A DNA stretch of 64,000 nucleotides from Miscanthus floridulus. Taxonomy: Eukaryota > Streptophyta > Magnoliopsida > Poales > Poaceae. This document shows, piece after piece, positions 32,664 through 43,499 of the stretch. The stretch is taken from assembly GCF_019320115.1 (NCBI RefSeq), contig NC_089582.1, forward strand, positions 123,281,259-123,345,258, given 5' to 3'. Positions within the stretch are counted from its first letter, which is position 1; every line of letters begins with the position of its first letter. Below the pieces are notes generated by a model that saw only the letters and a list, made by a program, of their open reading frames with translations, did no database searches and had not been told where the DNA came from. The translations under genes and the position numbers were made by a program.

Positions 32664-32970
32664 GTAAGTCCCCTAAATCGCATCATCTTTATTAATTAAA
32701 CATATAGCTTTCACCGGATCGCCAGATTGGATGATAAATCTTTAGTCCCGGTTGGTGTTACCTAAAGGGTGCCGGCCATCATGGCATGTCAGGAGGCACC
32801 TTTAGTCCCGGTTGGTGTTACCCACCGGGACTAAAGGTCCCCCTTTAGTCTCGGTTCCTGACCCGGGACTAAAGGACCCCCTTTAGTCCCGGAAGCTTGC
32901 TCCCGGGTGGGGAACCGGGACTAGAGGGGGTTCCCCACCGGGAGTAAAGCTCTGTTCTCTACCAGTGTAG

Positions 32971-33302
32971 ATTGGTTCTATGAGATATGGCACAAAATAT
33001 AGCCAACAATGGGCTATGTATCAACCATACTCGAAATGGATTCACTACTACAAAACCACGAAACGCTATTGGCTGTAAAGCCCACATAAGTGCCATACAC
33101 GATCGTCACTACTAATACTAATAACTCGATGCTAGTGCTTAACCTTGTTCTCAACCCCCAACCAGCCTCCTCCACCTCTTGGCTGATGGTGTCAATGCCA
33201 CCTCACCTCACTATCATTGTGCCCACCACTTGTGCAAGGCCAGCCTACCATTAATGGCTAGGGGGTAGGGTTTGAGGCCCCCTATCTGCTATAGAGCTCT
33301 AT
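32971..33302. other. flank of the large CACTA element
   Basis: Resumes host or older repeat sequence after the TAG target copy. CACTACTACAAAACC at 33043 resembles a CACTA terminus, but no matching right end or subterminal repeats were found. No gene seen. Confidence 0.4.
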
Positions 33303-33543
33303 ATATGGAATAAATAGAGAGGAGGAGAAACGAGAATAGAGAATAAAAGGGTTAAGAACAAAAGGGGAGCTAAGGAGGAGGAAGATATGGAATAAATAGA
33401 GAGGAAGAGAAAAGGGAAGAGAGAAAAAGAGGGTTACGAACAAAAGGGTTGATAAGGAGGAAGATATGGAACAAATAGAGAGGAGGAGAATGGGGAAGAG
33501 AGAAGAAGTGGGTTACGGACGAAAAGGGGCTAAGAGGAGGAAG
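33303..33543. repeat. purine-rich minisatellite, three units of about 80 bp
   Basis: Units 33303-33384, 33385-33463 and 33464-33543 each start ATATGGAA(T/C)AAATAGAGAGGA and end AGGAGGAAG. They differ at several positions, so the array is not new. Almost all purine on the plus strand. Confidence 0.85.
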
Positions 33544-34560
33544 AGAGATAAGTCCACCCTACCAGCGGTCTTTTCTTTAGAGAGTTCTATCTTTGTCAAT
33601 ATCTTATATCTAAGAAGTATAGATGGCCAAATGGGCCCTGGCCTAGGCTCGCTAAGACACGGCCCGTTAGGCATTGGGACTGCATGACATGGTTGGCTCA
33701 GTGGGCCACGTTGTGCCCGCCCACAGGCTACACCTAGGTCACGGGCACGACCATTTAAGGCTAGGGTCATGCCGGGCCGACCCATTAGTACGGCGAGCCT
33801 GGCTGGCTCCTATGCCCATTAGCCTATGTGGCTCCACGCTGACACTGCCCAGTGCCTTATGCCCCCACTTCCCGTGTTGTTGGCAATGCGCCTACGCTCG
33901 CGCTAGTGGGGTGCGCCCCCCGTGCTGTGCTGCTGACCACATTGCTGGCAATGCGCCACCACGTACTTCTCGATGGTGGAGAATGGTAGGAGGAGGCCAA
34001 TCATGTGGGAAGGCCGAGAGGAGAGGACAACGTGGAGAACGAGCTCGGGAGGGGAAGGGAGGGAAGCTACGATCGAGAAATCAAGAGTGGAGGGAAGCGG
34101 CGGTCAAGAAATTAGGAGGGGAGGGAAGTCGCAGCCTGGCGTAGACAGAAGGGTCATGGGTGGGAGGGGCGGCAATGTTGAGTGGCAAAGGTTCAGGAGA
34201 ATAGGAGCTAGGAGGAATTTCATATATATGTGAATCATGATATGCTAATCAAGTTGGCACCTTGTGCCTAGGGTGTAGTCCGGGCATGGCTCTCTTGTCG
34301 GGCCAGACAGGCACGAGCACAAAATGCTAATAAAAAATCAGAAGGGCTAGTTCCTGGACCTGCTTCCCGTTCGAATGTATCGCGCCCGCCGCGCCCGCAT
34401 AACAGGACCGCAATAGATAGGAGTGCGCCCGCCTCACTCTACCTATGAATGTGCGTCGCAGAGGCGTCTGCCGGCTTCAAGCACCCGAACGATGACCCAT
34501 GATGGCACCCCAGTAGCAGTAGCAAGCGGCTGTGGCAGGCCGCTGTCCCCTAGCCACTGG
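33544..34560. other. unassigned repeat-like DNA
   Basis: 33630-33830 is rich in GGCCCGTTAGG and CGGGCCGACCCATTAG words, and 34280-34320 has a related GGGCCAGACAGGCACGAGC. This is the style of an old hAT or MULE end pair, but ends could not be fixed. Open frames at 33674-34144 and 33973-34233 overlap in different frames and show no domain. Confidence 0.35.
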
Positions 34561-35379
34561 GCCGATTGCAACATGTGCTCCCCCAAATCTACTTTTGAAA
34601 CATCTATATAAAACACTTGCAACATTTGACTTAAAACAGATGAAACACTTGAAACATACGCTTGAAACATGCGTATATAGCCATAGCAACATATGCAACA
34701 TCCAGATCTGCTTTGCAACATCCAGATGAAACACTTGCAACATACGTATGAAACACAAAAAACACTTGAACACATGCATGTTATGCAACATCCAGATATA
34801 CTTTTGCAACATTCACATGAAAAACTTTAAACATACGTCTGAAAACAACTGAAACACTTGAAACATAAGCTTGCAACATGCATATATTGTCATTATAACA
34901 TATGGAACATCCCAAGATCTACTTTTGCAACATCCAGATGAAACACTTGAAACATGAGTCCGAAATGCCTGAAACACTTGAAACATAGCGTCGTCGGCTT
35001 ACCTGGTGGGGAACTATGGTAGCCAGCTAGCTCGCGGTCCCTCCTCCCCCCAGCCTCCGTCGCCCCAAAGCCCCATCCCCAACCTCCTCCTCACTCTCGT
35101 ACGAGGGCGAGTACCGCGCGACCACCACGAGCCTCGCCCGCGGCGCCTGCGCCCACGGCTTGGCCGGGAACCGCACCGACGAGGAGGGGCCTGGGGCGTG
35201 GAAGGCGGCGCTGGGTCAGAAAGACACGTAGGACATTGTCGGCGCGAGGGCGAAGCCTGCGGCGACGCCGACCATGGCCGGCGGTGGTCCGACACGGGCA
35301 CGGCAGCAGGCCTTATCAGCTTCGAAAGAAACGAGTGGAATGGAGGGGATGACTCTCGGTGGGGAGTGGGAGAGACATT

Positions 35380-35426
<47 letters not shown>

Positions 35427-35470
35427 AGGCGTTATGGGGCCAGTAGCGTGCAGGCCCAGGAAGCGTGACG
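34561..35470 (+). repeat. second copy of the GCAACATCCAGATGAAACAC array with GC-rich arm
   Basis: 34565-34990 is built from degenerate units GCAACATCCAGATGAAACACT and TTGAAACATACG, the inverse of the array at 1530-2340. A GC-rich arm (35005-35330) and a (GA)n microsatellite (35383-35425) follow. Frames in the GC-rich arm on both strands lack recognisable domains. Confidence 0.6.
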
Positions 35471-36170
35471 TCTGAACGGACAGACGCCCTGAGGAGAGCA
35501 TTGCCGATAAATACACTATTGGTTTTATGTCAAGAAGGAGAAGAAGCAAACATGTTGTAGGAGGCTAAGATAGCCAAGTGTTGCTTAGCAAAGTTCAAAA
35601 AAAAGAAGTGTTGCTTAGCATCCGATTTATTAATTGGTCCTTTTTCCTTTTCTCTTAATAAGGTAAATAAGCAATACTACCAAGTACCAACTGAATTGCA
35701 TAATCTGGGAGGTGGTAACTGGTAACGTACCTATGTGGCTATATGATGCAGTATCTCACGCTGTGAAATATGAAGGGTACATTATTTTGTCAAGTGCCAT
35801 CGGCTGGTTTCCTGGACGTCGGTTTCCACGACAAAAGAACGGCGTGTCGACGTCCAAGTTGCCCGTGAGTCCGGGGGGACCCCGTGTGGAATCAGACAGA
35901 GGCCGACCACTCCCGCTCGTCCGGTGCTGAAACTGAAAGCAACCCACTGCCATGCTCGACACTCCAGAGTTCATTTGGATTTTGGACCCTGTCACTGTCT
36001 GCTTGGTTCCAAATTCGCCGCAAATTTTAACGCGTTTGAGCTTTAGTTTTGTTCCTGTATAGGCGACGGGCTGGGTATGTACAGATGCAGATTTTACTTT
36101 CCACAGGCATTTTGTTAATATACTGTACACCAGAATTATTATAGAAACGGAATGCCACTCATCTGACTCA
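35471..36170. other. intergenic DNA
   Basis: No repeat ends were found. Short frames at 35712-35930 (plus) and 35756-36130 (minus) overlap each other and lack domains, and no host gene is supported. Confidence 0.45.
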
Positions 36171-36516
36171 AGGGGTGTTTGGTTCCATGGACTAAATTTT
36201 AGTCCATGTCACATCGGACGTTCGGATGTTATTTAGGAGAACTAAATATGAGTTAATTATAAAACTAATTACATAGATGGAGACTAATTTACGAGACGAA
36301 TTTATTAAGCCTAATTAATCCGCCATTAGCATATATTTACTGTAGCACCACATTGTCAAATCATGGCCTAATTGGGCTTAAAAAATTCGTCTCGCAAATT
36401 AGCCACAATCTGTGCAATTAGTTATTTTTTTCGTCTATATTTAATACTTCATGCATGTGTCCAAACATCCGATGGGACAGGGACTAAATTTTTTTTTTTA
36501 GAACCAAACACCCCCC
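36171..36516. mobile_element. Tourist-like MITE (PIF/Harbinger), copy 1
   Basis: Ends (A)GGGGTGTTTGGTTC and GAACCAAACACCCCCC, flanked by TCA (36168-36170 and 36517-36519). Nearly identical through its length to the element at 42981-43324. No coding capacity. The TCA target departs from the usual TWA of this superfamily. Confidence 0.85.
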
Positions 36517-36701
36517 TCAATTTGGTTCTGTGAGGATCGTGCGAGTCCGCAGTTTCGACAACCTACCGCATTTGGGAGAGCAATTCATGATGACTTGCCA
36601 CACTTTAGGTATAGTATAGCAAAAAAAAATGCTAATGATAGGTGGGCCATCAATAAAACCCATCTAGAATATACGTATATAAAACCCATTCGAGTAACTA
36701 G

Positions 36702-36944
36702 CGTCTTGTTTAGATGCCACCAAAATTCCAAGTTTTTTCACTCTCTCTCCATCACATCAATTTTTAGCCGCTTTCATGGAGTATTAAATATAGATAAAAA
36801 AAATAACTAATTACACAGTTTAGTTGGAAATCACGAGATAAATCTTTTGAGCCTAGTTGGTTCACGATTGGACAATATTTATCAAATAAGACGAAAGTGG
36901 TACTATTCATTGGTTTGAAATTTTTTCAGCATCTAAACGAGACC
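36702..36944. mobile_element. Tourist-like MITE, TCTTGTTTAG family, copy 1
   Basis: Ends CGTCTTGTTTAGATGC and GCATCTAAACGAGACC are inverted, with TAG repeated at 36699-36701 and 36945-36947. The interior shares TTTTGAGCCTAGTTGG or a variant with the next MITE. 243 bp, non-coding. Confidence 0.8.
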
Positions 36945-37075
36945 TAGACACTAAAGTCATTCCCGATGGAGGGTTTAATGGCATTGTTTGGCATTGTTTT
37001 CAAGAGTGTCGCATCATATAAAATAAGACAAAACCAGGATCAAACCCATTTACCCTCAATGTGTAGTTTCATTAT

Positions 37076-37315
37076 GGTCTTGTTTAGTTCCAAAAAGTTT
37101 TCCCAAAAAGTGCTACAGTACCAATCGCATCGAATCTTGCGATATGTGCATGGAGCATTAAATGTAGACGAAAAAAACTAATTGCACAGTTTGGTTGAAA
37201 ATCGCGAGACGAACGTTTTGAGCCTAATTAGTCCATGATTGAATACTAATTGCCAAATAAAAACGAAAATGCTACGGTAGCCAAATTTCTAAATTTCATC
37301 CAACTAAACACAACC
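37076..37315. mobile_element. Tourist-like MITE, TCTTGTTTAG family, copy 2
   Basis: Ends GGTCTTGTTTAGTTCC and CAACTAAACACAACC are inverted, with TAT repeated at 37073-37075 and 37316-37318. 240 bp, non-coding, diverged from copy 1 but collinear with it. Confidence 0.82.
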
Positions 37316-37375
37316 TATGTTGTTTTTTTATGCATTTAATTACATGGCTCGTCTAGAGTTGGAAACCGAGCCAAA

Positions 37376-37594
37376 AGCATCTCCATCAAATCTCCTATAC
37401 TTCCCCCTGTCCTTTAAATAAGAAATTGAATAGCTCCAGCAATTCTCCACCTGTCAGGGTAGAAAACAATGTGACATTTTTTTGGTAATCTGTTGGAGCA
37501 AAAATCTCTCATATCCAAAAATTGTTTTTAAAAGATCTCCTATAGGCTATAGCTAGTTGTAGGGGAGACTAATATGAGGTCCAGTGGAGATGCT
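37376..37594. mobile_element. small TIR element, AGCATCTCCA..TGGAGATGCT
   Basis: Ends AGCATCTCCATC and CAGTGGAGATGCT are inverted over about 11 bp. The 219-bp body is AT-rich and non-coding. No convincing target duplication, so the superfamily is left open. Confidence 0.6.
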
Positions 37595-38389
37595 ATAACA
37601 GAGTTTGATGCCCATAAATTTTTTTTTCTCTTCTTAAAAGCATTGCTATAAGATTAGAAATGTTTATGTGATAGCACACCTTATTAAATACAAATAAAAC
37701 TAGGACGAAATAAAACTAACACAGAGATTGACCTAACAGTAGATTGGCCTTAATTAGTACGTGGGTCCATCAATGTGGTAAATGAACAGCGTACCAAGGA
37801 ACGATGGGGATCCCAGTGAGTATCACACTTGCTTTAAATATACCTCCCTCACTTGCCACCAAAACAGATAGGGGTTGGTGTCGCATGTGAACTTTGAACG
37901 ACAACATCATATGCCGCATGTTCATGTACTGCATACTACAACATGCCGAAGGAAGAAAATCATGGCCACCAAAGGACTGTGTGCTCATTATTCTAACAAT
38001 TACTAGCATTCATCAGGAGGGTCAGCTAGGCAGCTAATAGTAGCCACGTAGTACAATTCTTTGCGTGCATCTAATCGGATCGACCTCGACGAGATCAATC
38101 GATGATACCACCTCTCCTCCTGCTGCAGCAGAGCAGCAGGCATGTTTCAAGTTCAATGTACATGTTGCAAGAGCTAGCAGAGATCGATCAGAAACAGACA
38201 AAGACCGGAGCCCCCTCTGGACACAGCCCAGACGCGTGCACTTGGGGGTGCTGTTCTTCCAGCTAGCGCCATTTGCATTGCATGCTGTCCTCTTCTCAAC
38301 TCTAGGCACTCGCTAGAGTGAAAGTGACGGACCACCGATGCTTAGTATGCATTTATATATATTTATATCTGTCATCTACCCAGCCATCC
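37595..38389. other. region downstream of the expansin-like gene
   Basis: The 3' side of the minus-strand gene. 3' UTR sequence is expected in the upper part, but no polyadenylation signal could be chosen with confidence. No other gene or repeat end seen. Confidence 0.45.
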
Positions 38390-40254
38390 TCACTTCCAGT
38401 CGTCCATCGCGGCGCCGGCGGCGGTGGCAGCGCATCCCCGGCATCCGTCCCTGGCGACGTCGGCGATGCGGACGCCAGTGTCATAGACCTGTCCCGGCCG
38501 CCAGTCCGCCGGGAGCACCTCCTGGTCCGCCCACACCCACTTGCCGTCGTATCCGCCCGTGACCACCGCCCGGAACTGCAGCGGCCCGGCGGGGGCCCGC
38601 GGCGTGCTCCACACAGGCCCGTACACGCGCGTCATGAACCGCCACTCCGCCGACGACCCCACGGGGGCCACGTCCACCGCCAGGATGTCGGTCTGGCCGC
38701 CCTGGTACAGCAGCTTCACCACCAGGTTGCCCCGCGTCTTGTCGCTCGCTTCTTCCACCCGGATCGACAGGTTCTTCTCCTTGTACTCGCATGGAATCCT
38801 GCCCAGCCAAACACCACACGAGGAATTTAGACTCCTACAGATGCATCTATAGTTTCTTTGAAAGAACTAGAGTTCAGTCAGTCATTTGTTCCCTAAAAAC
38901 TGACCAACTACAAGAACAAAAAAACGTTTTTTTCGCTTTTTTGATGAAAAAAATACGTTTTTAAGTTGATTAGAGAGAGTAGAGAGAAGCAGCATATAGA
39001 CCTTTTGTACTCTACGGAGAGGGCATCTAGCCTGTTGAGCTCCTGGGCCATCCCGGGCTTGGCCAGGGCCGCGAAGGCGGGCCCGGCGAGCAGGAAGTCG
39101 GTGCGGTTGCTCCTGTGGAAGTCGGTGAGCACCACCCGCACTCCGCCGGAGCTGCACAGCTTTGCGTCTCGGCATCTCATCTGTTTTATTTGCATGCATC
39201 ATCCCAAATTAATTAGTCCACCGGCAAGAATAATCACAGCAAATTAAGGCAAAGAACATCCAGTAAATAAGACAGGCGAACGGCATATTCAGCAGCAGCT
39301 CTGTTCACTCTTCTGAGTTCTGAGACACCAAAGAGAATGCATGCAAAAAGCCAGAGCAGAAAACAAACGATCACAAGAAGGAATATGCATTCCTCGGTGC
39401 ACGCAAGCAAGCAAGCAGATATCTGCTCCTGGATTTCGGGAACATTTTTGTTAATCATCAGAACTACATTTGGTAGGAATTCGGACCGGAAGTCCCAAAT
39501 TCGTTGTCTTGATGATTGAGCCGAGCCAACTAACTGAACTGAAGAAAAAGAAAAGGTAACAAAACAGATTCCCCCTTAATCTGCACTCTGCAGAATACTG
39601 CTTTGTGTGCTGGCTCTGAACACTGAAGACAGCAACATAACGGGAAAGCCCCATCCCCAAAGCACGGGTGAATCGAGCAGAGCACCCCCGGGAGATTGTT
39701 GAGGACAAAACTCGCAACCGCACATCGCAATCCAAGGTAGTACCGAAGATTCTTGTGGGCGCAGTCAAGAAAGTGGCTTCTTGCCAACCGAACCAAGCAA
39801 GCGAAGGACAGAAGAAGAAGCAGGAAGACGGAGAGTGATTTGAGAAGAAAACAGCTGGAGGCAGTACCTGGAAGCAGCGGCCGCAGCCGAGCCCACCGCG
39901 GTGCTGCCTCGGCCCGCCGGCGGCGAGGAAGCCCCCATTGATCTCGGCGGCCATGGCGCCGTACCCGCACGCTCCGCTGCTACCTGGTTATCCATATCCA
40001 ACAATCGGACCGACCAATCAAGAGCTAGCAGCGGTAAGAGGAAGAAAGGCTATTACTGTGGCTCGATCGGAGAGACAGAGGGCAGTCGATCTGTGCCGGC
40101 AGGCACTCGTGCATCAGCGCTTACCGTGATGAGGGACCGGGGAGAGCGAGGGCGAGTAGGCCGCCTTCCCCTGCCGAACGCACCGCTCGCTGGCGGCGGA
40201 CGTGGCGGAGGCCAGGAGCAGCAGCACGCAGAAGCAGCAGAGGAGGACGTCCAT
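38390..40254 (-). CDS. EXLA: expansin-like A protein, complete, four exons
   Basis: Exons on the minus strand: 40254-40125, 39983-39868, 39180-39002 and 38798-38390, all with GT..AG borders and consistent phase, giving 277 residues plus stop, the usual length for the family. Residues 1 to about 21 form a hydrophobic signal peptide ([20 protein letters not shown]), so the product is secreted to the wall. Domain 1 (about 24-145) has the EXLA start [29 protein letters not shown] and IPCEYK cysteine pattern; the HFD motif of wall-loosening EXPA/EXPB is not seen. Domain 2 (about 150-250) has [19 protein letters not shown] and a conserved Trp (WRFMTR). A short Cys-containing C-terminal extension follows, an EXLA mark. 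Biochemical activity of EXLA is not established. No breaks. Confidence 0.95.
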
Positions 40255-40378
40255 GGCGACGGAGCCGCCGAGCACTAGACCAGAGGGGAAGGAGACTGTG
40301 TCTTGCTTCTTCTGCGGTTCTGCCTAGCACATGGCGCTGCTACCTAGATTAGCTCACTCTGCTAGCTAATTTAACCGG

Positions 40379-40392
40379 CGATATATAGCAGG
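40379..40392 (-). promoter_or_regulatory. TATA box of the expansin-like gene
   Basis: On the minus strand CTATATATCGCC lies about 130 bases upstream of the ATG at 40254, leaving a leader of about 95-100 bases if transcription begins some 30 bases downstream. No other TATA-like run lies closer to the ATG. Confidence 0.6.
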
Positions 40393-40599
40393 AGTGGAGA
40401 GGCAGAACGTGCGTGTTCCCTGGGACTTGAGCCCACCTGCCAGTGCGAGGGGCCCATGTGTCAGTGCCTGCTCCTGACCATCCCGCCCCGTGAGGCACGC
40501 CACGCATTGCCGCCGGCTGGAGATAGCTCCGGGCTGTGTGTGGGGTGGGTGGGCCATGCGCGGTTTTTGCTTTTTAGGCCCGTCGGGGGCCTTTTTTAG

Positions 40600-40971
40600 C
40601 CTCGTTCTGTTGGCTGATTTGCATTGTTGTTGTTGGTTCGTAAAAAAAAAAAATACTGTTGGCTGATTTATGTGAGAGAAAAATACTATTTCGATTTGAA
40701 ATTTACGATTATTTATTTGCATCGTTGTTGTTGGTTCGTAAAAAAATACTGTTGACTAATTTAGGTGAGAGAAAAATATTATTTTAACTTGAAATTTACG
40801 ATTATTTACTGTAAGCCGCAGCCAGACGAACGGATCGTTTATTAGCTTTTCTATGGGAGCGTGGCTTGCGTAGTGTGTGTCGACTGTAGACAAAAGCGGA
40901 GGCCGTTTATTAGCTTTTCTATGGGAGCGTGGCTTGCGTAGTGTGTGTCGACTGTAGACAAAAGCGGAGGC
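40600..40971. repeat. degenerate MITE with tandem duplication, plus a perfect 68-bp tandem duplication
   Basis: The part 40615-40811 repeats with a period near 98 bp (GTTGTTGTTGGTTCGTAAAAA at about 40626 and 40724) and contains the TGAGAGAAAAATA core shared with the MITE at 61536. Directly after it, 40836-40903 and 40904-40971 are identical 68-bp copies (TTTATTAGCTTTTCTATGGG ... CAAAAGCGGAGG). This lies 350-700 bp upstream of the expansin-like gene start. Confidence 0.85.
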
Positions 40972-41821
40972 ACGTAGTAGTCGGGGAAGGCAAGGGGAAA
41001 ATTAAAGTGTGCGGGGGCCACAGGTAGGCGTCCGAGGATTGGAAATTTGGAATCAGTCAGAGGACAGGCATACATTATGGAGGAGAGAAGAGAGATGCCA
41101 CCGACCGGCTTGGTTTCAGACTGGCCAAACTTTGCCTGGAGCGCGCGTCAGTCTCAGACGTCCGATTTCCCACGCCTGAGGATAGTGCCTGCAAGGGCTC
41201 CATCCAAACAAGCCCAAGACCCGTGATCTACGAGCCTGATGAGGAGAGGAGTGTAGACCCGGTCGGCTTACCTTATATCTGACTTTGATTTTTTTTTTCA
41301 ACCAGAATAATATTTTTCTTTCATAATATTTTAACCAGAATAATATTTTTCAGTCACTTTCAGCCAAGTTTCAGCAAGCCGAACGACCGTAGTTTACTCC
41401 TTCCAAGCCTCTCATTTACATTACTTGATCGATTGCATTGCTTATCAATTTTAAAAATAAAACTACACTGGTTATGGTTGCGAGGACAATTTTGACCGTG
41501 TCGGTTTACTCATATATAATGCCATGTAGCAAAATTAAAAGAAAAGTTAAAAAAAAAAAACACACACACACACGCCAGGTACCTTGCGCAAAAAACTTCT
41601 GTGAACACCAACGGTTGACACGACTTTTGTTCTTTGTGCTCGTTACCATCACCGTTGTCAGTTGTCACTGCCTCTACACCAACTCCATACAGCTAGTATA
41701 CTGTATCACTGTAGCCCCGCCATCATCGGTCACTACTGTCTACTGCTATGTCAGTCACTAGTAGGAGTAATAGATGCTAGCTAGGAACATTTTCTTGTGT
41801 TGGATATTACTCCATCCATGC
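40972..41821. other. upstream intergenic DNA
   Basis: Contains another degenerate trace of the MITE family (AACCAGAATAATATTTTTC twice, 41300-41355) and a short (AC)n run at 41561. No gene supported. Confidence 0.45.
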
Positions 41822-42147
41822 CAGGGTTTTTAATTTCGGTATTGTAAAAATTCTAGCCACCACTGAATTTACCGAAATTCAGCTGAAATTTCCGAGAAAC
41901 TTTTTTAGAGACTAACACATGAAGTATGCTTTTTAAAAAAAAATAGATCTAAACAAATACTAGTATAATTTATGACTACACATCTATTGAATAGAAGAAT
42001 ATTCAATATAAACAATAGAAAATATGAGTCTAAAGTTATATAACACATGTATTAGTGTATTACAAAATTTTGAATTTTTTTCGCCACCACCAAAATTACC
42101 GAATTTCACGAAGTTTGGCGGAATTTTCTCTGAAATTTTGAACCCTG
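41822..42147. mobile_element. hAT-type MITE with 8-bp TSD
   Basis: Ends CAGGGTTTTTAATTTC and GAAATTTTGAACCCTG are inverted; flanks ATCCATGC (41814-41821) and CTCCATGC (42148-42155) match at 7 of 8 bases. The 326-bp body is AT-rich with repeated CCACCA and ACCGAATT words, non-coding. Confidence 0.85.
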
Positions 42148-42155
42148 CTCCATGC

Positions 42156-42980
42156 TAGTATTGATAACCAAACTTCACTTGATGTAACAACCCACGAAAG
42201 CTTGACAGAAATAGGGTCACTACATATACGTACTGTACTCCCAACCAAAACTTATTACCAAACAACTTTATTTTTACACCTATTGCTGCAACAACATTTC
42301 GGCTCTGATAACCTTCAGTGCATCTGTGGTTAGGGATGGCAGGGATGGCAGCACCCAGATGGAGTAAATTAATACCCATCCACAACAAATTGTCTATCGA
42401 GTAAAACTCATATACATGTATCTGCAACCGTAGGGTAACAAGTACCTACACCTGCAAGTTATTAAATTATTAATAGAATAGATGAAATTTTGTGTAAGTA
42501 CTAACCAGGGATGAAAGCGGTCCGTTATTGTTCGAACTTTAGCAATTTTTAGACTACTCGGTTATTGTTCAGTTTTCTAGAGTAAGTAATCAATCACTTC
42601 GACCACCCCAAGTTTTGCACAACAATTTTTTTTTTTTTTTGACTTTTATGCTTCATGCACAAACAAAGCATGCCTACATTCCACGAAATAAGCCCTCTTT
42701 CCCTCTGAATAAGGTAACTCTATAGTATAGTACTAAGATCTTTAAGAAGGTCAATGCTATGTACCAAACCACAGCTTGGAAAGCGAAACATCTGCAGTAA
42801 AAAAAATTAACCTCAACACCCTCAAGTTGTGGTATACAGCCTGACACACAAAAAAAACCTTAAGTTGTGGTATATATTTTTTTTCCACCGACAAGGTGAT
42901 TTGGTCTCAGCAACGTATTTAATGCGAGTTAGTTGTTTGTTTGGACTAGTAAACTGTGAAACTTGCATTTATGTGAGTTA
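42156..42980. other. intergenic DNA, nothing recognised
   Basis: AT-rich with a long T run near 42628. The last three bases (TTA) are the left target copy of the next MITE. Confidence 0.45.
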
Positions 42981-43324
42981 GGGGGTGTTTGGTTCCATGG
43001 ACTAAATTTTAGTCCATGTCACATCGGACATTCGGATGCTATTTAGAAGAACTAAATATGAGTTAATTATAAAACTAATTACATAGATGGAGACTAATTT
43101 ACGAGACGAATTTATTAAGCCTAATTAATCCGCCATTAGCACATATTTACTGTAGCACCACATTGTCAAATCATGGACTAATTAGGCTTCAAAAATTCGT
43201 CTCGCAAATTAGTCACCATCTGTGCAATTAGTTATTTTTTCGTCTATATTTAATACTTCATACATGTATTCAAACATCCGATGGGACAGTGACTAAAATT
43301 TTTCTGTATGAACCAAACACCCCC
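42981..43324. mobile_element. Tourist-like MITE (PIF/Harbinger), copy 2, TSD TTA
   Basis: Perfect 15-bp ends GGGGGTGTTTGGTTC and GAACCAAACACCCCC with TTA at 42978-42980 and 43325-43327. Same family as 36171-36516 in the same orientation, with few differences. Confidence 0.93.
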
Positions 43325-43499
43325 TTAGTTGTCAACCCAAATTTATCAGTAGGAAGTGTATATTAGTGGACTCAGTCAATGCAATGTTTTTTTTCTTAAA
43401 ATGCGGACTTGATGTAGAAAATAAAAAAGACATACGTGGTCAACTGTTCTTTTTTTCCTTACAAATTTTAATCGCATTTCTCTCACGTGAGCACTTAAA

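Larger units (their letters stand above)
20289..32967 (+). mobile_element. 12.7-kb CACTA (En/Spm) element, TSD TAG
   Basis: Left terminus CACTAGTAGAGAACA; right terminus TGTTCTCTACCAGTG (inverse CACTGGTAGAGAACA). TAG is repeated at 20286-20288 and 32968-32970. Subterminal arrays of CTTTAGTCCCGGTTGG and its inverse fill 20330-20515 and 32750-32950. Between them lie three plus-strand genes: a small GRF zinc-finger gene, a TNP2-type transposase pseudogene and a Transposase_24/Ulp1 pseudogene. This is the gene order of autonomous grass CACTA elements, but both large genes contain stops. A second block of subterminal-type repeats lies inside (26854-27030), so the element may be composite. Confidence 0.95.

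Noticed and set aside
33043..33060. Left end of another CACTA element
   Set aside because: CACTACTACAAAACC alone is not enough; no right end, subterminal repeats or target duplication were found.
35006..35446. Protein-coding gene of 146 residues
   Set aside because: GC-rich arm of a dispersed repeat with an overlapping open minus-strand frame and a GA microsatellite inside; no domain.
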